From NCBI GenBank assembly GCA_963169195.1, contig CAUJDN010000041.1, positions 34,092 through 98,091 of the forward strand: 64,000 bases of DNA, given 5' to 3'. The notes beneath the pieces were generated by a model. It had not been told where the DNA came from and made no database searches. It saw only the letters and a program-made list of their open reading frames with translations. This document shows, piece after piece, positions 41,790 to 51,067 of the stretch. Numbering within the stretch: the stretch's first letter is position 1; every line of letters begins with the position of its first letter. The translations under genes were made by a program, and so were the position numbers. The stretch comes from Acidobacteriota bacterium (lineage in GTDB: Bacteria > Acidobacteriota > Vicinamibacteria > Vicinamibacterales > UBA2999).

Positions 41790-43294
41790 CCCTGGGCGAC
41801 GTGATCGCGATCGTCGGGCCGGCGGGCGGCGAGCCGGCCCTCGAGGGCCCGCCCGCCAGCCAGGTGGTGTGGTCAGTGGCCTACGACTCGAGGCGCGTGC
41901 ACGAGGGCGCCGTCTTCGTGGCGCTGCGTGGGCTGAAGGCCGACGGCGCCGCGTTCGCGGCCCAGGCGGTGTCGCGCGGCGCCATCGCGGTGGTCGCCGA
42001 GACGCCGAGGCCCGAGGGCCTCGCGGTGCCCTGGCTGCAGACCGACGACGCCCGGCTGGCCCTGGCGCTGCTGGCCGACCGCTTCTTCGACCACCCGAGC
42101 CGGCGTATGCCGGTGATCGGCGTGACCGGGACCAACGGCAAGACCACCACGGCCTACCTGCTGGCCTCGGTGCTCGACGCAGCGGGCCTCCCGGCCGGCG
42201 TGATGGGCACGGTCTCGTACCGCGTCGGGCGCGAGGAGCGCGATGCCGCACGCACGACGCCCGAGGCGCCGGACGTGCAGCAGCTGCTGGCCGAGATGAT
42301 CGCCGCCGGGTGCCGCTCGGCGGTGATGGAGGTCTCGTCTCACGCGCTCGCCATGAGGCGCGTGGACGGCATGCGGTTCGCCGCCGCCGTCTTCACCAAC
42401 CTCACCCGCGATCACCTGGACTTCCACGGAGACATGGAGTCGTACTTCGCGGCGAAGCGGCGGCTCTTCGAGATGCTCGAGGGCGACGCCCCCGCGGTGA
42501 TCAACGCCGACGATCCGCGGGCGGCCTCGCTCCGCGCGGTCTGCCGGCGGTCGATCACCTACGGCATCTCGCAGCCCGCGGACGTGACGCCCGGCCCGGT
42601 GCAGCTGGCGCTGGAGGGCCTGTCCCTCGACGTGCGCACGCCGCAGGGCCGCGTGGCCCTCCGTTCCCGGCTCGTGGGGCGTCCGAACGTCTACAACGTC
42701 CTCGCAGCGACGGCGGCCGCCGTGGCCCTCGACCTGCCGCTCGAGGCCGTCGCCGCCGGCGTGGGCGCGCTGGCTGGCGTGCCGGGGCGCTTCGAGGTCG
42801 TCTCGGCGCCGCCTGACGACGTGACGGTGGTGGTGGACTACGCCCACACCGACGACGCGCTGCGGAACCTGCTCGAGACGGCGCGGCCGCTGGCCCCCCG
42901 GCGGCTCATCACCGTGTTCGGCTGCGGGGGCGATCGCGATCGGACCAAGCGCCCGTTGATGGGCATGGTGGCCTCGCGCCTGAGCGACGTGGTCATCGTG
43001 ACGTCGGACAACCCGCGCAGCGAGGATCCGGCGCGCATCGTCGAGGACATCCGGCGGGGGATCACACCCGGCGCCCAGGGCGGCCGGTCCACCGAGGTGG
43101 TCGCGGTGGTGGACCGCGCCGAGGCCATCGAGCGGGCCGTGGCGCTGGCTGGAGAGGCCGACCTCATCCTGGTCGCCGGCAAGGGACACGAGAAGTACCA
43201 GCACATCGGCGACCGGGTGTTGCCGTTCGACGACGTGGCCGTGGCGCGCGAGGCCCTGGCCCGTCGGCGCCGGGCGCGGTCGAAGGCGGTGTAG
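41786..43294 (+). CDS. murE: UDP-MurNAc-L-Ala-D-Glu:meso-diaminopimelate ligase MurE
   Basis: The 502-residue Mur ligase adds the third residue of the stem peptide. It shows VIGVTGTNGKTTTAYLLASV (ATP binding, residues about 110-129), MEVSSHALAMRRVDGM, TNLTRDHLDFHGDMESYF with the carbamylated-Lys region KRRLFEML, and VVDYAHTDDALRNLL. The substrate motif TSDNPRSEDP (DNPR at 408-411) is that of meso-diaminopimelate ligases rather than L-lysine ligases. The GTG overlaps the ftsI stop by four bases, so translation is coupled. Confidence 0.95.
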   Translation: MTLGDVIAIVGPAGGEPALEGPPASQVVWSVAYDSRRVHEGAVFVALRGLKADGAAFAAQAVSRGAIAVVAETPRPEGLAVPWLQTDDARLALALLADRFFDHPSRRMPVIGVTGTNGKTTTAYLLASVLDAAGLPAGVMGTVSYRVGREERDAARTTPEAPDVQQLLAEMIAAGCRSAVMEVSSHALAMRRVDGMRFAAAVFTNLTRDHLDFHGDMESYFAAKRRLFEMLEGDAPAVINADDPRAASLRAVCRRSITYGISQPADVTPGPVQLALEGLSLDVRTPQGRVALRSRLVGRPNVYNVLAATAAAVALDLPLEAVAAGVGALAGVPGRFEVVSAPPDDVTVVVDYAHTDDALRNLLETARPLAPRRLITVFGCGGDRDRTKRPLMGMVASRLSDVVIVTSDNPRSEDPARIVEDIRRGITPGAQGGRSTEVVAVVDRAEAIERAVALAGEADLILVAGKGHEKYQHIGDRVLPFDDVAVAREALARRRRARSKAV

Positions 43295-44694
43295 TGGCGG
43301 GACGGGTCGTGCCGCTGGCCGCGGCAGACATGGCGGCGGCCATGCGGGGGCGCATCGTGTCGGGCGACCCGGCGAGGGTGCCCGGCGGGTTCTCGATCGA
43401 CTCGCGGAGCCTCGCGCCCGGGCAGGCCTTCTTCGCCATCGTGGCGGAGCGCGATGGCCACGCGTTCGTCGGCGACGCCGCCGCCAGGGGTGCGGCGGTC
43501 GTCGTGGTCAGCCGGGCGGTGAATCTCCCGGCGCCGGGGCCCGCGGTGGTGCAGGTGGCCGACACGACGCGCGCGCTGCAGGACCTGGGTCGCGCGGTGC
43601 GGCGGCGGTCGGGGGCGACGGTGGTGGCGATTACCGGCAGTGCCGGCAAGACCACCACGAAGGACGCGACGGCGGCGTTTCTCGAGGCGGCGTTCACGGT
43701 GGTGAAGAACCCCGGGAACCTGAACAACCACCTCGGCCTGCCGTTGTCGCTGCTCGAGATGCGGCATGGAGCGGATGTGGCGGTGATGGAACTGGGCATG
43801 AACCACGCGGGAGAGATTCGGGTGCTCGTCGGCATCGCCGAGCCCGACGTCCGCGTGTGGACGAACGTGGGCGACGCCCACATCGGCCACTTCGGATCCG
43901 CCGACGCGATTGCCGATGCCAAGGCCGAGATCCTCGAGGGCGCCGGCCCCGGGGCGCTCTTCGTGGGCAACGCCGACGACCCGCGCGTGATGGCCCGCGC
44001 GCGGGGCTTCGCCGGCCGTGCGGTGACCTTCGGGTACGACGAAGGCGCCGACGTGCGCGCCGTGGACGTGGAAGACCTCGGGCTCTCGGGCATGCGGGCG
44101 ACGCTGGTGACCGCGCGGGGCCGTCGCGCGCTGCAGGTGCCGCTGCTCGGCCGCGGCCACCTCGCCAACGTGCTGTGCGCGGCGGCGGTGGCCATCGAGA
44201 TGGGCGTGCCGATCGACGAGGTCGTGGCGCGCGCAGCCGCGCTGAGGCCGGCGCGCCGCCGGGGCGAGGTGCTGGCGCTCGGCGGCCACGTGCGCGTGGT
44301 GGACGACAGCTACAACTCGAGCCCGTCCGCGCTGGCGCGGGTGCTCGAGATGCTGTCCCGCGAGCGTCACGCCGCGAGGCGGGTGGCCGTGCTCGGCGAG
44401 ATGCTCGAGCTGGGCGACCAGTCGGTGGCGCTGCACGAGGCCTGCGGCCGCGCGGCCGCCGCCTCGGGCCTGGCCGCCCTGGTGACGGTGGGCGGCGAGC
44501 CGGCCCGGAAGCTGGGCGAGGCGGCCGTGGCCGCGGGCATGGACCGCCGCGCGGTGGCGCACGCGGCCACCAGCGCCGCGGCCGCCGATCTGGTCGCGTC
44601 GCTCGTGGCCGACGGGGACGTGGTGCTGGTGAAGGGTTCGCGCGGGATCAGGACCGAGCAGGTGGTGGATCGACTCGTGGCGCTGCGTGGCTGA
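43294..44694 (+). CDS. murF: UDP-MurNAc-tripeptide:D-Ala-D-Ala ligase MurF
   Basis: The 466-residue Mur ligase carries VVAITGSAGKTTTKDATAAF (P-loop), NPGNLNNHLGLPLSLLEM, AVMELGMNHAGEI, NVGDAHIGHFGS with the Lys region IADAKAEIL, and VVDDSYNSSPSALARVLEML. It adds D-Ala-D-Ala to complete the pentapeptide. Note that ddl, which makes D-Ala-D-Ala, is not in this cluster. The GTG start overlaps the murE stop by one base. Length is typical. Confidence 0.95.
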   Translation: MAGRVVPLAAADMAAAMRGRIVSGDPARVPGGFSIDSRSLAPGQAFFAIVAERDGHAFVGDAAARGAAVVVVSRAVNLPAPGPAVVQVADTTRALQDLGRAVRRRSGATVVAITGSAGKTTTKDATAAFLEAAFTVVKNPGNLNNHLGLPLSLLEMRHGADVAVMELGMNHAGEIRVLVGIAEPDVRVWTNVGDAHIGHFGSADAIADAKAEILEGAGPGALFVGNADDPRVMARARGFAGRAVTFGYDEGADVRAVDVEDLGLSGMRATLVTARGRRALQVPLLGRGHLANVLCAAAVAIEMGVPIDEVVARAAALRPARRRGEVLALGGHVRVVDDSYNSSPSALARVLEMLSRERHAARRVAVLGEMLELGDQSVALHEACGRAAAASGLAALVTVGGEPARKLGEAAVAAGMDRRAVAHAATSAAAADLVASLVADGDVVLVKGSRGIRTEQVVDRLVALRG

Positions 44695-44696
44695 CG

Positions 44697-45782
44697 ATGC
44701 TGTACCACCTCCTCGTCCCGTTCATCCCCGACGTGTCCGCGCTGAACGTGGTGCGCTACATCACGTTCCGCACGGCGGCGGCGAGCATGACGGCGCTGGC
44801 CGTGAGCCTCGTGCTCGGGCCATGGCTCATCCGGCGCCTGCGCGAGTTCCAGATCGGGCAGGTGATCCGGCAGGAAGGGCCGCAGTCGCACAAGGCGAAG
44901 GCCGGCACGCCCACGATGGGCGGGCTGCTCATCCTCGCCGCGGCCCTCGGGCCCACGCTGCTGTGGGCGGACCTCGCGAATGTCTACGTGTGGATGGCGG
45001 TGACGACGACGGCGGCGTTTGGCGGCATCGGGTTCCTGGACGACTACCTGAAGATCACGAGGCGGTCGTCGGGCGGGCTCGCGCCGCGCTACAAGATGGG
45101 CCTGCAGATCGTCGCCGGCCTCGCCGTCGGCCTGGTCCTCATGTGGCTCGCGGCCCTCGACCTGTACAACACGCGGCTCATCTTCCCGTTCTTCAAGCAG
45201 CTGATCCCCGATCTCGGCTGGTTCTACGTGCCGTTCGCGGTGTTCGTCCTCGTCGCCTGGAGCAACGCGGTGAACCTCACCGACGGGCTCGACGGCCTGG
45301 CGATCAGCACGTTCGGCGTCGCCGCCGCGGCGCTGACGGCGCTGGCCTACGTCACGGGCCACCGCGTCTTCGCGGAGTACCTGCTGCTCGTGCGCTTCGC
45401 GCCGGCGGCCGAGTTGACCATCTTCTGCGGCGCCCTGGTCGGGGCGAGCCTGGGGTTCCTCTGGTACAACGCGCACCCCGCCGAGATCTTCATGGGCGAT
45501 GTGGGCTCGCTCGCCCTCGGCGCGTCGCTGGCCATCGTCGCCATCCTCATCAAGCAGGAGCTGCTGCTCGTCATCGTGGGCGGCGTCTTCGTGCTGGAGG
45601 CCGCCTCGGTCGTCATCCAGGTCGGGTCGTTCAAGCTGCGCGGGAAGCGCGTGTTCAGGATGGCGCCGCTGCACCACCACTTCGAGCTGCTTGGCTGGGA
45701 GGAGCCGAAGGTCATCACGCGGTTCCTGATCGTGGCCATCCTCTTCGCGCTCATGAGCCTCACGTCGCTGAAGCTGAGATGA
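44697..45782 (+). CDS. mraY: Phospho-MurNAc-pentapeptide transferase MraY
   Basis: The 361-residue polytopic enzyme (ten helices) transfers phospho-MurNAc-pentapeptide to undecaprenyl phosphate, making lipid I. Catalytic and family motifs are KAGTPTMGGLLIL, GFLDDYLKITRRSSGGL (Asp pair), NLTDGLDGLAIS, FMGDVGSLALG and MAPLHHHFELLGWEEPKV. It starts two bases after the murF stop and overlaps murD by four bases at its end (ATGA). All motifs are intact. Confidence 0.95.
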   Translation: MLYHLLVPFIPDVSALNVVRYITFRTAAASMTALAVSLVLGPWLIRRLREFQIGQVIRQEGPQSHKAKAGTPTMGGLLILAAALGPTLLWADLANVYVWMAVTTTAAFGGIGFLDDYLKITRRSSGGLAPRYKMGLQIVAGLAVGLVLMWLAALDLYNTRLIFPFFKQLIPDLGWFYVPFAVFVLVAWSNAVNLTDGLDGLAISTFGVAAAALTALAYVTGHRVFAEYLLLVRFAPAAELTIFCGALVGASLGFLWYNAHPAEIFMGDVGSLALGASLAIVAILIKQELLLVIVGGVFVLEAASVVIQVGSFKLRGKRVFRMAPLHHHFELLGWEEPKVITRFLIVAILFALMSLTSLKLR

Positions 45783-47161
45783 CGACGCGCGCCTTCTCCG
45801 TGAGGGGCCAGCGGGTGCTGGTCGTCGGGGCCGCCCGAAGCGGGGTGGCCGCTGCGCGGCTGCTGGCGCGCCGCGGCGCCGTGGTGACGCTGACCGACCG
45901 CCGGGAGGCCATCCCGGATGCCGAGGTGCTCCGGGAGGCCGGCATCGCGCTCGAACTGGGCGGCCACCGCGCGGAGAGCTTCGAGCGCGCCGACCTGGTG
46001 GTGCTGAGCCCGGGCGTGCCGATCGAACTGCCCGAAGCCGCGCGCGCGCGGGCGGCCGGCGTGCCGGTGGTGGGCGAGCTGGAGCTGGCGTCACGATGGC
46101 TGCAGGGTCCGATTGTGGCCATCACGGGCACGAAGGGGAAGTCCACCACGACGACGCTGGTGGGCCGCATGCTCGAGGCCGCCGGCCGGCGCGTCCTCGT
46201 GGGGGGCAACATCGGCGTGCCGCTCTCGGCGCAGGTGGACGACTCCACCGCCGACACGGTGCACGTGATCGAGGCGAGCAGCTTCCAGCTCGAGGCCACC
46301 GACACGTTCCACCCGTGGATCGCGGCGCTCCTGAACGTCTCGCCGGACCACCTGGATCGCCATCCCGACGTCGAGAGCTATGCCCGGGCCAAGGCGCGGA
46401 TCTTCGCCAACCAGGGGCCGGAGGACTGGACGGTGGTGAACGCGGAGAGCCCAGAGGCCATCGCGCTCGCGGGGCAGAGCCGGGCGCGGCAGGTCCGCTA
46501 CGCGGTCGACCCCGCCACGCCCGGTGCGTCGGTGTTCGCGGACCGCGGCGTCATCTGGCAGCGGACCTCGGAGGGCGACGTGCCCCTGGTGCCGCTGGCG
46601 GCGGTGGCGCTGTCGGGCCGCCATCTGCTGAGCAATGTCGTGGCTGCCATCGCCATCGCGACGCTGGCCGGGGCGGATGGCGCCGCCGCGACGCGGGCCC
46701 TGGACGGGTTCACCGGCCTCGAGCACGTGATGGAGCCGGTGGCGGCGATGGGCGGCGTGCGCTTCGTCAACGACTCGAAGGCGACCAACGTGGACGCGGC
46801 CGGGCGATCGATCGAGAGCTTCGACGGCGTCGTCGCGATCGTCGGCGGGAAGTTCAAGGGCGGCGACCTGCGCGACCTCGCCGCGCCCCTGGCGGCGCAC
46901 GGGCGCGCGGTCGTGGCCATTGGCGAGGCGCGGCCGCTCGTGCGCGAGGCGCTCGGTGCCACCCTGCCGGTGGTCGAGGCCTCGTCGATGCAGGAGGCGG
47001 TGCGGCGCGCGTGGGAGCTGGCGCGGCCGGGCGGCGTGGTGCTGCTCGCGCCCGCCTGTTCGAGCTTCGACATGTTCGCCGACTACGCGGATCGCGGGCG
47101 GCAGTTCAAGGAGGAGGTGCGGCGGCTGGCGCGGGAGACAGGCGCCACGGGTGAGCAGTGA
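45779..47161 (+). CDS. murD: UDP-MurNAc-L-Ala:D-Glu ligase MurD
   Basis: The 460-residue Mur ligase adds D-glutamate to UDP-MurNAc-L-Ala. It has an N-terminal UDP-binding part (RVLVVGAARSGVAAARLLAR), the P-loop IVAITGTKGKSTTTTLVGRM near residue 115, VIEASSFQLEATDTF, LNVSPDHLDRHPDVESYARA, and VRFVNDSKATNVDAAGRS. The C-terminal residues (GATGEQ) and the stop codon overlap an inverted repeat that begins at 47154, so the original C-terminus may have been modified by repeat insertion. It starts with a four-base overlap to mraY. Confidence 0.95.
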   Translation: MTTRAFSVRGQRVLVVGAARSGVAAARLLARRGAVVTLTDRREAIPDAEVLREAGIALELGGHRAESFERADLVVLSPGVPIELPEAARARAAGVPVVGELELASRWLQGPIVAITGTKGKSTTTTLVGRMLEAAGRRVLVGGNIGVPLSAQVDDSTADTVHVIEASSFQLEATDTFHPWIAALLNVSPDHLDRHPDVESYARAKARIFANQGPEDWTVVNAESPEAIALAGQSRARQVRYAVDPATPGASVFADRGVIWQRTSEGDVPLVPLAAVALSGRHLLSNVVAAIAIATLAGADGAAATRALDGFTGLEHVMEPVAAMGGVRFVNDSKATNVDAAGRSIESFDGVVAIVGGKFKGGDLRDLAAPLAAHGRAVVAIGEARPLVREALGATLPVVEASSMQEAVRRAWELARPGGVVLLAPACSSFDMFADYADRGRQFKEEVRRLARETGATGEQ

Positions 47162-47274
47162 GCAGTCGTCAGCCGGTGGGAGGCGAGTGGGAGCCGGTCG
47201 CTGGGAACGCAGGCTGCCCCGGTCTGCGAGACTGGTGTCCCATTCCCGCCACTGACTGACGACTGCTGACTGCT
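47154..47274. repeat. Palindrome AGCAGTCGTCAG spanning the murD stop codon
   Basis: Bases 47154-47172 (AGCAGTGAGCAGTCGTCAG) pair with 47256-47274 (CTGACGACTGCTGACTGCT) at 18 of 19 positions, around an 83-base GC-rich loop. The left arm holds the last codon or two and the TGA of murD. No T-run is present. It interrupts an otherwise overlapping gene cluster. Confidence 0.75.
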
Positions 47275-47433
47275 TCGACCCGACACCGGGGCGGGTGCGA
47301 ACCCGTTCCGGGGCGCCGGGTGGGCGAGCTGGGGGAGGTCCCATCGCCGCCGACCCCCGTCGTATCGAGTCGAGGCCGCCGGACTTTAGGGCCCACGCCC
47401 GCGGCGTGGGCGAAAGGCACAGGGCCGCAGAGT
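47162..47433. other. Structured intergenic region between murD and ftsW
   Basis: This is the only sizeable gap in the dcw cluster. After the palindrome it contains GGGT-GCGA-ACCC (near 47290-47310), a GGGGGAGG/CCCCC pairing and, at 47391-47411, the hairpin GCCCACGCC-CGC-GGCGTGGGC just 22 bases before ftsW. A possible purine-rich leader (GCGAAAGGCACAGG) follows. No coding frame is credible. It may be an ftsW leader RNA, a processing site or merely repeat debris; I cannot match it to a known riboswitch class. Confidence 0.5.
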
Positions 47434-48543
47434 ATGGCTCGAAAACTGCAGTCTGACAAGTGGATGTTCCTCGCGACGCTGGCGCTCGTCTGCATCAGCG
47501 TGGTGATGGTGTACAGCGCGTCGGCACTGGTGGCGCTCGAGCGCTTCCAGCAGCCGTACCTCTTCGTCACCAAGCAGGTGATGTGGGCGGCGTTCGGCGT
47601 CGCGCTGGTCTCGCTGGTGATGCGCGTGGACTACCGGGTGTACCGGGACGACCGGTTGATCTGGGCGCTCCTCGCGGTCGTGGGCTTCATGCTGATCGCC
47701 GTGCTCTTCTCCGGGAAGGTCAACGGCACGCGGCGCTGGTTCGGCATCGGCGGCTTCGGCATCCAGCCCTCGGAGCTGGCCAAGATCGCCGTCATCTTCT
47801 TCTCCGCACTCGTCCTCGAGCGCCGCATGCACCGCATCAACGACGTGGGCTACGCGCTGCTGCCCATCCTCCTGGTCCTGGGTCCCGTCCTCGCCCTCAT
47901 CCTGCTGGAACCGGACTTCGGGACGGCCGTGTCACTGCTGGCGGTGGTGGGCATCATGGTGTTCGCTGCCGGGCTCAGCTACACGTACCTGATTGGCGCC
48001 GGACTCCTGATGGTCCCGGTGGTGGCGTTCGTGCTGATCCAGGCGCCGTACCGCGTCAAGCGCATCACGACGTTCCTGAATCCCTGGGCCGACCCGCTGG
48101 GCGACGGCTTCCAGATCATCCAGTCGCTCATCGCCGTCGGCACGGGCGGCGTGCTGGGCAAGGGGCTGATGGCGGGCGTGCAGAAGCTGTTCTACCTCCC
48201 CGAGCCGCACACCGACTTCATCTACGCCGTGATCGCGGAGGAGACGGGCCTGGTCGGGGCGGTGCTCATCCTGGCCTGTTTCGGCGTGATCGCCTGGCGC
48301 GGCCTGCGCACGTCGCTGCGCGCGCCGGACGGCTTCGGGGCGTTCCTGGCGCTCGGCCTCACGATGATGCTGGTCCTCCAGGCGTTCGTGAACATCAGCG
48401 TCGTCCTGGGCCTGCTGCCGACCAAGGGGATCCCGCTCCCCCTGGTGAGCGCGGGCGGATCGTCGCTGCTCATCAGCCTGCTCGGGATCGGGGTGCTGCT
48501 GAACATCTCCCAGCACGTGGACACGGAGACGGGAGCCGCGTGA
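47434..48543 (+). CDS. ftsW: Septal peptidoglycan polymerase FtsW (SEDS family)
   Basis: The 369-residue SEDS glycosyltransferase has about ten membrane helices. Signature parts are VVMVYSASALVALERF, NGTRRWFGIGGFGIQPSELA, LLEPDFGTAVSLLAVVGIMV (with the catalytic Asp after PEP), HTDFIYAVIAEETGLVGAVL and GLLPTKGIPLPLVSAGGSSL. It polymerises lipid II at the septum with the class B PBP encoded by ftsI. It starts at ATG 47434 without an obvious ribosome site, after the structured spacer. murG follows closely. Confidence 0.93.
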   Translation: MARKLQSDKWMFLATLALVCISVVMVYSASALVALERFQQPYLFVTKQVMWAAFGVALVSLVMRVDYRVYRDDRLIWALLAVVGFMLIAVLFSGKVNGTRRWFGIGGFGIQPSELAKIAVIFFSALVLERRMHRINDVGYALLPILLVLGPVLALILLEPDFGTAVSLLAVVGIMVFAAGLSYTYLIGAGLLMVPVVAFVLIQAPYRVKRITTFLNPWADPLGDGFQIIQSLIAVGTGGVLGKGLMAGVQKLFYLPEPHTDFIYAVIAEETGLVGAVLILACFGVIAWRGLRTSLRAPDGFGAFLALGLTMMLVLQAFVNISVVLGLLPTKGIPLPLVSAGGSSLLISLLGIGVLLNISQHVDTETGAA

Positions 48544-48546
48544 CGG

Positions 48547-49656
48547 GTGCGTGTCCTCATCGCCGGCGGGGGGACGGGTGGGCACCTCTACCCGGGCGTG
48601 GCGCTCGCCCGCGAGCTGCAGCGGCGCGATCCGTCGGTGGAGATCGCCTTCGTCGGGACGGCCCGCGGCATCGAGGCCCGCGTGATTCCGCGCGAGGGCT
48701 TTCCGCTCGACCTGATCCGGGTGGCGGGGCTGAAGGGCGTGTCGCCCCTGAAGCGGTTGCGCGGCCTGCTGCTGCTGCCGCGGGCGGCGTTCGACGCCTG
48801 GCGGATCATCTCGAGACGGCGGCCGTCGGTCGTGGTGGGGGTGGGCGGGTTCGCCTCCGGGCCGGTGCTGGCGCTGGCCGCGCTCCGGCGCACGCCGACG
48901 CTGCTGCTCGAGCAGAACGCGCTGCCGGGACTGACCAACCGCCTGCTCGCGTTCGTCGTGCGGGCGGCGGCCGTGAACTTCCCGGACGCCCTGCGGTTCT
49001 TCCCGCGCACCGGCTTCGTGGCCGGCAATCCGGTGCGGGCGGCGTTCTTCGCGCCGGCCCCACGGGAGGCGCATGAACGGAACGCAGGGACAGCGGGGGC
49101 AGCAGGCACGCCGCCGGGTGCGGCACGGGTCCTGATCTTTGGCGGCTCTCAGGGCGCGCACGCGATCAACCTGGCCCTGGTGGAGGCAGCGCCGCAACTG
49201 GCTGCCGCCGGGGCTCGACTGGCGATCACACACCAGACCGGGGAGCGGGACCTGGCCATGGTGCGGGACGCGTACGAACGGGCGGGGCTGCACGCACGCG
49301 TGGAGGCTTTTCTCTACGAGATGGACCACGAGATGACGCAGGCCGACCTGGTGGTGGCGCGCGCCGGCGCCACCACGCTGTCGGAGCTGGCGGCCGCCGG
49401 GCGACCGGCCATTCTCGTGCCGCTGCCGACGGCGACCGACGATCACCAGCGCCGCAACGCCGAGGCGTTTGCCCGCGCGGGCGGTGCGGTGGTGATCGAT
49501 GAGACGCAGCTGACCGGCGATCGCCTGGCCGGCGAGGTCCTGGCGTTGGCCGCCGACCGGGCGCGCCTCGCGGAGATGGGGCCGCGCTCGCGGACGCTGG
49601 CGCGTCCCGACGCGGCCGAGCGGATTGCCGACAAGGTGCACGCGCTTGCTCGGTAA
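48547..49656 (+). CDS. murG: Lipid II synthase MurG (UDP-GlcNAc transferase)
   Basis: The 369-residue GT-B enzyme adds GlcNAc to lipid I. It shows [19 protein letters not shown] at the N-terminus, [33 protein letters not shown], the donor-binding [20 protein letters not shown], and [20 protein letters not shown] with [20 protein letters not shown] Gly/Ala-rich insert ([15 protein letters not shown]) lies between the domains. The start is GTG three bases after the ftsW stop. It overlaps the proposed murC start by eleven bases. Confidence 0.95.
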   Translation: MRVLIAGGGTGGHLYPGVALARELQRRDPSVEIAFVGTARGIEARVIPREGFPLDLIRVAGLKGVSPLKRLRGLLLLPRAAFDAWRIISRRRPSVVVGVGGFASGPVLALAALRRTPTLLLEQNALPGLTNRLLAFVVRAAAVNFPDALRFFPRTGFVAGNPVRAAFFAPAPREAHERNAGTAGAAGTPPGAARVLIFGGSQGAHAINLALVEAAPQLAAAGARLAITHQTGERDLAMVRDAYERAGLHARVEAFLYEMDHEMTQADLVVARAGATTLSELAAAGRPAILVPLPTATDDHQRRNAEAFARAGGAVVIDETQLTGDRLAGEVLALAADRARLAEMGPRSRTLARPDAAERIADKVHALAR

Positions 49657-51064
49657 GACGCGGCGGATCCACTTCGTCGGGGTGGGCGGCATCGGCATGA
49701 GTGGCATCGCCGAGCTGCTGGCGAACCTGGGCTACGCGGTGTCGGGCTCCGACCAGAAGCGGTCGGAGGTGACCGACCGGCTGGAGGCGCTGGGGGTGAC
49801 GGTGCAGGCGGGGCACCGCGCGGAGAACGTGGGGGAGGCCGACGTGGTGGTCTATTCCTCGGCCGTCCGCGCGGACAACCCCGAGCTGGTGGAGGCGCGG
49901 AGGCGCCGCGTGCCGGTGATCCCGCGCGCGGAGATGCTGGCCGAGCTCATGCGCCTGCGCTTCGGCATCGCCGTCGCGGGCGCGCACGGGAAGACGAGCA
50001 CGACGTCGATGATTGCCCTCGTGCTCGAGCGGGCAGGCCTCGACCCCACCGCCGTCATCGGCGGGCGGTTGAGCGCCTTTGGCAGCAACGCCCGGCTGGG
50101 CCGGGGCGAGTGCATGGTGGTGGAAGCCGACGAGAGCGACCGCTCGTTCCTCAAGCTGTCGCCGTCGATGGCAGTGATGACGAACATCGACCGGGAGCAC
50201 ATGGAGGCATACGGCAGCTACGCCGAGCTGCAGCAGGCCTTCGTCGACTTCGCCAACAAGGTGCCCTTCTACGGCGCCGTGGTGGCGTGCGCCGACGATG
50301 CCGAGCTGGCCCGCGTGCTGCCGCGCCTGACGCGCCGCACCATCACGTATGGCATCGACGCGGAGTGGGCCGAGGTGTCGGCGGCCGATGTCGTGCTCGA
50401 GGGCTTCGGCGCGCGCTGCACCATCCGCCGGCGCGATCCGCATCGCAGCGGCGCGCCCGAGGCGCTGGGCCCGCTGGCGCTGCAGGTCCCGGGGCGCCAC
50501 TCGGTGCTGAACGCCCTGGCTGCTGTGGCCGTCGGCCTCGAGCTCGACGTGCCCTTCGCGAAGATCGCCGCGGCGCTGGCGGAGTTCCCGGGCGCGGAGC
50601 GCCGGTTCCAGCGCGTCGGCGAGGTCGGCGGCGTGACCGTGGTGGACGACTACGGCCACCACCCGACCGAGATTGCCGCGGTCGTGGCGGCGGCCCGCGC
50701 CAGCCGGCCCGCGCGCCTGGTCGTCGCGTTCCAGCCCCATCGCTACACGCGCACGCGCGACCTGATGCGGGAGTTCGGCGTCGCGCTGGCCCAGGCGGAC
50801 GAAGTCGTGCTGACCGACATCTACGCGGCCTCCGAGGACCCGATTCCCGGCGTGACCGTCGAGGCGCTGGCCGCCGCCGTCGACGAGCACCGGCCGACCC
50901 CGGCGCGCATCGTGCGTGCGGTGGCCGACCTGCCTGCAGCCGTGGCCGACCTGGCACGGCCGGGTGACCTCGTGCTGACGCTGGGCGCGGGCTCGATTGG
51001 CGGCGCGGCCGGCAGGCTCGTCGCCGAGCTCGAGCGGCGGCGCGCCGGAAGGGGAGAGGGCTGA
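49646..51064 (+). CDS. murC: UDP-N-acetylmuramate:L-alanine ligase MurC
   Basis: The 472-residue Mur ligase starts [20 protein letters not shown]. It has the P-loop [80 protein letters not shown] and [16 protein letters not shown]. It adds the first amino acid, L-Ala, of the stem peptide. I chose the TTG at 49646 because AAGGTG lies eight bases upstream and the family start is matched; a TTG at 49625 would add seven residues. It overlaps the 3' end of murG. Confidence 0.92.
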   Translation: MLGKTRRIHFVGVGGIGMSGIAELLANLGYAVSGSDQKRSEVTDRLEALGVTVQAGHRAENVGEADVVVYSSAVRADNPELVEARRRRVPVIPRAEMLAELMRLRFGIAVAGAHGKTSTTSMIALVLERAGLDPTAVIGGRLSAFGSNARLGRGECMVVEADESDRSFLKLSPSMAVMTNIDREHMEAYGSYAELQQAFVDFANKVPFYGAVVACADDAELARVLPRLTRRTITYGIDAEWAEVSAADVVLEGFGARCTIRRRDPHRSGAPEALGPLALQVPGRHSVLNALAAVAVGLELDVPFAKIAAALAEFPGAERRFQRVGEVGGVTVVDDYGHHPTEIAAVVAAARASRPARLVVAFQPHRYTRTRDLMREFGVALAQADEVVLTDIYAASEDPIPGVTVEALAAAVDEHRPTPARIVRAVADLPAAVADLARPGDLVLTLGAGSIGGAAGRLVAELERRRAGRGEG

Positions 51065-51067
51065 GCC

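Noticed and set aside
47275..47433. Known riboswitch (c-di-GMP or c-di-AMP class) before ftsW
   Set aside because: I could not match the conserved cores of these classes; only unassigned hairpins are visible.
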